Below, in pieces: positions 58,860 to 64,000 of a stretch of DNA of 64,000 nt (positions are counted from its first letter, which is position 1; every line of letters starts with the position of its first letter). Source of the stretch: Cunninghamia lanceolata (Eukaryota > Streptophyta > Pinopsida > Cupressales > Cupressaceae). Location: NCBI GenBank assembly GCA_027924645.1, contig BSBN01000252.1, positions 1,116,001-1,180,000 of the forward strand, written 5' to 3'. The translations under genes were made by a program, and so were the position numbers. The notes under the pieces are model-generated. The model saw nothing but the letters and a program-made list of their open reading frames with translations. It had not been told where the DNA came from and ran no database searches.

Positions 58860-61692
58860 TGTTGGTGTCCAAATCTGCAGAGGGCTTGCCAGTTCCAATG
58901 CACGAGCGGATTCAGCCAACAGATTATGGGAGGTTGCGTGAGTTGCCTCCCCTTCACTTCTGGTTCTGCTACACCAAGGGGGGTATCCCTATGATAAAAG
59001 ATGTAACATTGACTAACTCAATGACAAAAATATTTAGCTTGACAGCAACAGGCAGAAAACTCTCATGTGTGGACCAAGATCTGCACGATAGATCACAAGG
59101 TTGGCAACAATCTTGGACATATGTGTCTGGTTGGGTATGAGAGTATGCAGTGGGTTCCTAATCCTACTCCTACAACTAACAGGTGGAAGTGATGAAATGG
59201 GTGGACATAATGTCCTTGATGCAAGACAAGGGGTTTTGGCTCATAACTACTGACCCAGAAACAGACTGGTGCCTATCCATTGGGCAGGGAGTCAACTAGA
59301 TGTATATAGCGGATGGTTTGCAACTTTCACTCAAGTTTCAGGGGGTTTGAACTGATGCTTGCCTTACAAACATCACCAAAGAATGGGTATCTAGCTGCCT
59401 CTACTTACAGATATCCCTGCTGACATGCAACCTTCTCCATGCATTGACCTAAAACAGTTTAATCCACTCCTTGAATGGAAGTTAAAGATCAAACATGTGA
59501 TACAGAACCCTATATCCTAGAATCTATGAAACCCTTAGCAACCAAATTCAAAAGAAGGAGAATAACATGCAGCAAATGGAGACAAGCAGATAGACACATG
59601 CAATAAGCATTTTTCATATAAATCAACACTGAAACTAAAAAATGTGCAAAATACAATCATGCTGCAACTCATAAACTCCAAAATGGGATACAACAGCCAG
59701 GATCATGCCCTGTTCTTCATTAATTACACAAAAGAATGCCCAGGTCTTCAACAACCTTGAAATGGGTCACACAGTCTGCTTAAATAGCAAGAAAATGTAC
59801 CCAGCAAATTAATTACATGGCCAGACAAAAATCCGCTAGATACACTGCATCAGAAAAATGGCGCTCAAAAGAGTAAATGCAGCAGAGGGACAAATAGGAA
59901 AGAGCAGGTGGGAATCGGGATTCGAGCCGCTGCTCAGGGACATGCATCATCAATTCAGGTGGTTGAGCTACCAACACGACCCACGCCTTCTGCAAAAACT
60001 GCCATTAATGTTTCACCAACCTGTAGCCCCTGGAATGCAGCAATGGCGCGCCTCAGAAGTTTCTTCCACCAAAAATAGTTGTAGAAACACGGGAAAAACC
60101 CATCGTTGAAAGATCAAAACGTGGTCGTCGATCATCCTCCTATCGCTGAGATCAAACGGCACTAGAAACGTTGAAAAGTCGTGGACCAACAAAAACGTGC
60201 CATGCAGACACTTCAAGTTTCTAACACTGGGTCCATCGCATACTTTTCCTTTATCTTCCCCACCGAGAATCAACCGCCGGAACCTCACACGGAAGCCACC
60301 ACGTGGCAAGCTCCGCGGCACCCTTGAGACGCTAGGGACTCTCCTTGAAACTCTCATGGAGACCAACACATGGTAGGATCCGTGAAGCTGCCGAGGGACA
60401 CAAAAGGGGCAAATGAAACTCCGCGGTGGCCGACACTTGGCAGGCTCCACATTAACCTTGAAACGCATAGAAACCTTAGTGAGAAATAGTCCCTAAGTGC
60501 TGGGATCCACTGCCACGCGTCACCTTCCAAGACACTTGATACATACGCTAGGGCCCACCTCGGTGTTTCATTTATCATTGCAATAAAAAGAAATAGACTT
60601 GCGGAAGCTGACACATGTCACGCTCTGCAGCAACCATAAGGGACAGATGGCACATTCCACGCGCCTGTTGCAACATTAAGAAACTGCCCCCGCCGCTTGA
60701 CACTTGGTGCCTTCCGCGCATCTGGGACTCATCAATGGGACCCACCACCATTCAATACTCTGCACCGCGGGAAACAAAATAGAAACTCACGCTGAAGTTG
60801 ACACTTGTCAGCTTCCGCAGAAATCTTCGAAACCTTTTGAAACTTTCCTGAAACAAAAGTGGAGGTTGACACTTGGCAGGTTCTGCGGCCACCAAAGAAA
60901 CTGAGAAACTTTTTGAAACATTTCAGCGGAGGCCGCCATTTGGCAAAATCCGCAGCAGCTTAGAAACTTTAATGGGACCCACCATGTCTGCACCACACTT
61001 TGAAACATGTAGAAACTATCTCGGAAGCTGACACTTGTTGGCTTCTGCAGCAACCATAAGGGACACACAGCATCCTCCGCCCCTGCATAGAAACTTTTTG
61101 AAATTTGAATGGAGGTTGACACATGGCAGGATCCGCAAAGCCTAGAAACTTTAAGGGTCTTTTGGAAACTTGGCGGAGATTGACACTTGGCATCGTCCGC
61201 GAGGCCTTTGAGTTGCTTTCTCTGTGTCTCTCAGGTGCTTCCATGTGGCGCTTCCCGCTTACCCTTGAAACATGTATTGAAACTGTATTGAAACTTTAGT
61301 GAAACTCTATCGGAAGCTGATACGTGGCATGCTCCGTGGGAAGCATTCAAAAGTGAAGGCGCGGGAAAAAACTGGGGCAAAAGCAAAGACACGGCACTGA
61401 CATTGGGGTTCAACACTTGCGAATCCGCAGCATAGGCACAATTTCGACCCCTCTAGCCACACTTAGAAACATTCAAACACAGAAAACTGTGACCCGAAAC
61501 AGTGACCCGATATGCATTTTTTTATGCATTTGACCCAGTTTTTATCAATTTTCGGGGGCCGATGGAGAAATCTGAACCGCCAATACATATTTTTCCTACA
61601 GAGGCCGAAAGCATTGGAACTTTTTGGATTTTTCGGGAAGGGGCCTGCATATTTAAATTTTTGAAACTTGAATGCTTATGCAGGCACCACCA
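58860..61692 (-). repeat. element D right LTR (5' if - oriented)
   Basis: Collinear with 54285-57117. The palindrome array is present here too, at about 60290-61340. Confidence 0.93.
60290..61337. promoter_or_regulatory. same palindrome array in the element D right LTR
   Basis: Units sit at a constant +4575 offset from those of the left LTR. Several cores have decayed by CpG/CHG transitions, for example TGATACGTGGCA near 61318. Confidence 0.7.
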
Positions 61693-63035
61693 CCTTGGGC
61701 TTAAGGAACACCTCAGAATCCTTCTTGTTCACATCAAGATCTCTCATGTCATTGGTAATACCAAAGAGGTCCAAACAAATATAAAAAATATTAGAGTGAT
61801 CAACTTGTTCTTACTTCTATGGTCTGTGAAGATCTATTTAACTCTCTCCTTCGGCATGCCAATCGCCATCTTGCTCGGCAATGGTCTCTTCCCCAAGAAA
61901 ATTGTTTCCCGTCTTGTTTCCATCTAGAGGGGAAGAAACTACCTTGTCTAGCCCCACAGGGTCCTGCTGCTCAAAATTCTTTTTTAAGGAGAATTTGGGA
62001 GTGTTGGGACCTTCCACCTCAACACTTTGCACCCAAGATCCATTTTCTGATATAACTTCTATCTTTTTGGGAATTTCTTTTGCCAAGTTTAGTTTAACAC
62101 AAATATGAGCGTAAATGCCAAACTCACATTTGGTTGTTGGATCATCCATTGAGATGAAGGAGCCCAGAGAATTCTCAATCTCCTTCAAAATCCCTTTAGA
62201 CCAATATTCAGATGGAAGGTTATATAGTCTAACCCAAATTGGAGTGATCACTACTTTGTGACTCAAAGGGTCAAAATTCAACTCCCAGTCTTTGATATAC
62301 AACTGTACTCCTTCAATAATCTAGGGGCCTCTACTCGAAATTTCCTCCTTCTCTTTAGAGTCACAAATAATTAAAAGAGAATCCTTTGGGTAGATTTCTA
62401 ATGAAGACTAAATGTCCCCAATTTACTTTACACCAATTGCAAATCTTATCCCAAGCAGGTCATAGATTTGCCCATTTGATAAATAAATCTTTATCTCTTA
62501 GGATATTGATTGAGGCTTCAGGGGCTTGAGTGTTTAGAATCTTTATGCTCAACAGCTTATCTCTCAACCCTAGGGGAGTTTTATTAGCTCCTATAACGAA
62601 GCTTGGAATTGGGTCAAGGCTTTCAATCTTGTTCACAGCAACATTTGCATCCCTTCTTTAATCCTCCACTCCAAGGTCTTTCCTCCTCTCCCATTCCTTT
62701 GTGAAGACGATGCCTTCTGACCCTAAACTCTATTATCCCATCGACTCTAATTTCTTTGTTTTGAGGAATTCTTCTCATGTGACACTTTGAAATTAGGGTT
62801 TCCATACCACCCATGCTCTAGATTGTTGTTTTTTTCCCTCTGGGGCCCTTTCTTCGTGATCCCTCTGGATATCTCTAAAAGCCCTAGTTTTAAGGTTTTC
62901 CAGTGATTTTCTTTTTTGCTGAGGCACTCTCCTATCCTTCTAAAAATAACATCATTCCTTGGCCATGAAGAGGGAAGATTTTTTAAAATTTTGCTCCCTA
63001 AAGGGAAATGTGTACAAATTTCGGTTGCGAGCCAT
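61693..63035 (-). pseudogene. LINE-2 ORF1 (DUF4283-like), N-terminal part
   Basis: A candidate start ATG at 63033-63035 gives MARNRNLYTFPF. The DUF4283-like part follows near 62480-61990: WDKICNWCKVNWG, NLPKGFSF, YIKDWELNFDP, VWVRLYNLPSEYW-like WVRLYNLPSEYW, KGILKEIENSLGSFI, CVKLNLAKEIPKKI and GSWVQSVEVEG. This is the RNA-binding ORF1 protein of plant L1 LINEs. Stops and small frameshifts separate the start from the domain. The frame is interrupted at 61692 by element D. Confidence 0.8.
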
Positions 63036-64000
63036 TTTATAATTTTATGTTTTACAAACTTAAGATGCAAACTATTTAACTAAAAATATTTTTAAAATAA
63101 ATTATTTGAAATTTGACTGGCTAATATGTTTTATCTCTTATTGTAACCTTCACATAAATAGAGAAGAAAAATATTTATTATTATAGTACCTATATCTTAT
63201 CTTTCAAGTACCTTGGTGGACTTTGTATCAATATAAATTTTTTAAAAATACCTCCATGGATAGTAATGGCGGTACATGTTGTCTTCAATATTCCAAGAAA
63301 AAATTTACATGTATGTAAAGTGCATTTGAACATATTATAGACATTCATCAAAGCATAACATAACATATTAATATAAATATTAAAATTAAATTATTGATTA
63401 TTGATTATAGTTATTAATATAAATATAATTATATAAATTAAAATAAAATTAATTTCTTAAAATATAAATAGACATCTATATACAAAAGTCTAGTCTTGGG
63501 TTATTTATTTACTTTAAAACTATTTAAAAATTATTTTATATTTAATTTATTTACTTAAGAGTTATTTTATTTTACTTTAGAACTATTTAATAATTGTTTT
63601 ATTTTTATTTTGTTAAGAGTTATATTATTTTTTTATCTTTAAAATGTGATCATAGGGGGTCACTCCCATGAAACTAAAAATGAAAATCCAAATGAACATA
63701 TTTTGGGCACCTCCAAAGGAGGAACCAACCCATAGCATCAAACCCTAGAGCAGGGGTGCATTCATGAGATTCTTACAATTCAAGACTAGTCATCAACAAT
63801 ATGATTTTGTTTGGAGGTTTAATGTTATCTTTTGAATGAGTATGAAGGTGCATATTGTGTCAAATATCATTACCTTTGTGGGGAACTTTATTTTTCTTTT
63901 GTACCACTTTCCAATCTGTGTCGCTTCCTTCATCGATGTGATTCTCTGGAGAAGGATGGGGAAGCTAAGATTTTCTAGTAATTGTAGTGGAATTCCCACA
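63036..64000. other. AT-rich flank, no gene recognised
   Basis: From 63060 to 63650 the base composition is extremely AT-rich. It includes a degenerate duplication of about 65 bp (TTTACTTTANAACTATTTAA near 63509 and 63573, each followed by a TTAAGAGTTAT word). From 63650 on the sequence is mixed and unassigned. Confidence 0.5.

Larger units (their letters stand above)
54285..61692 (-). mobile_element. element D: non-autonomous LTR retrotransposon with 2.8-kb LTRs
   Basis: Two LTRs of exactly 2833 bp (54285-57117 and 58860-61692) bound a 1742-bp interior. CCTTG is duplicated at 54280-54284 and 61693-61697. The termini are TGTTGGTGTCC and GGCACCACCA. The interior holds one acidic ORF on - and no gag, protease, RT or integrase motif. 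Near the right LTR the - strand reads TTTTGGGGACTCTGCTGGGG, which may be a primer binding site; this and the ORF favour - orientation. About 21 differences in the first 310 bp of the LTRs, mostly transitions and without net indels, indicate an old insertion. Confidence 0.93.
39047..63035 (-). mobile_element. LINE-2 (L1-type), 3'-truncated, hosting elements C and D
   Basis: On - the order is ORF1 (63035-61693, then 54284-about 53950), ORF2 endonuclease (53927-53757, then 40484-about 40000) and the N-terminal part of reverse transcriptase (about 39480-39047). Element D splits ORF1 and element C splits the endonuclease, each with a perfect 5-bp duplication. The RT catalytic region and the 3' end are missing, at the junction with LINE-1. 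Confidence 0.85.

Overview
This is plant nuclear DNA with no recognisable host gene. Everything that can be identified is transposable-element sequence: Ty3/gypsy and other LTR elements, L1-type LINEs whose ORF1 carries a DUF4283-like domain, a CACTA DNA transposon and a tRNA-derived SINE. The density of nested insertions, the very long LTRs and the heavy decay fit a large genome such as a gymnosperm. The sequence cannot settle the species.

Layout. (1) 1-11855: the 3' part of a Ty3/gypsy element on +, with gag, protease, RT, RNase H and integrase in one frame broken by nonsense codons. Its chromodomain region is split by a 6.29-kb CACTA transposon (3891-10181, 3-bp TTG target duplication), which itself contains foldback blocks, tandem repeats and a 272-bp terminal-inverted-repeat element. 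(2) 11856-18311: unassigned, AT-rich, with a few eroded coding or retroelement traces. (3) 18312-18425: a SINE on -. (4) 19139-23986: a 1-kb direct-repeat pair, probably LTRs of a small - strand element, whose right copy is split by a 2.46-kb fragment with an LTR-like end and an initiator-Met primer site. (5) 23987-39046: LINE-1 (+), split by two LTR elements of one non-autonomous family: A (24281-29200, -, TSD GGCAC) and B (31305-38850, +, TSD TCTCT). (6) 39047-63035: LINE-2 (-), lying tail-to-tail against LINE-1 and split by element C (40485-53751, gypsy, -, TSD GCACA, LTRs of 4.25 and 3.71 kb) and element D (54285-61692, TSD CCTTG, two LTRs of exactly 2833 bp around 1.74 kb). (7) 63036-64000: AT-rich, unassigned.

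Most notable content. Family A/B has no protease, integrase or reverse transcriptase. Instead it carries a coiled-coil/zinc-knuckle gag-like ORF1 and an unrecognised ORF2 of about 1067 codons. The LTRs of D carry about twelve imperfect palindromes of about 28 bp centred on TGACACNTGGCA (G-box/ABRE-like) cores. Element C has a short extra ORF between its primer binding site and gag. All coding regions are pseudogenes, and most nonsense codons are TAG where Gln or Trp is expected, the signature of C-to-T decay at CHG sites. No element in the window is intact, and autonomous ones would have to supply enzymes to A, B and D.
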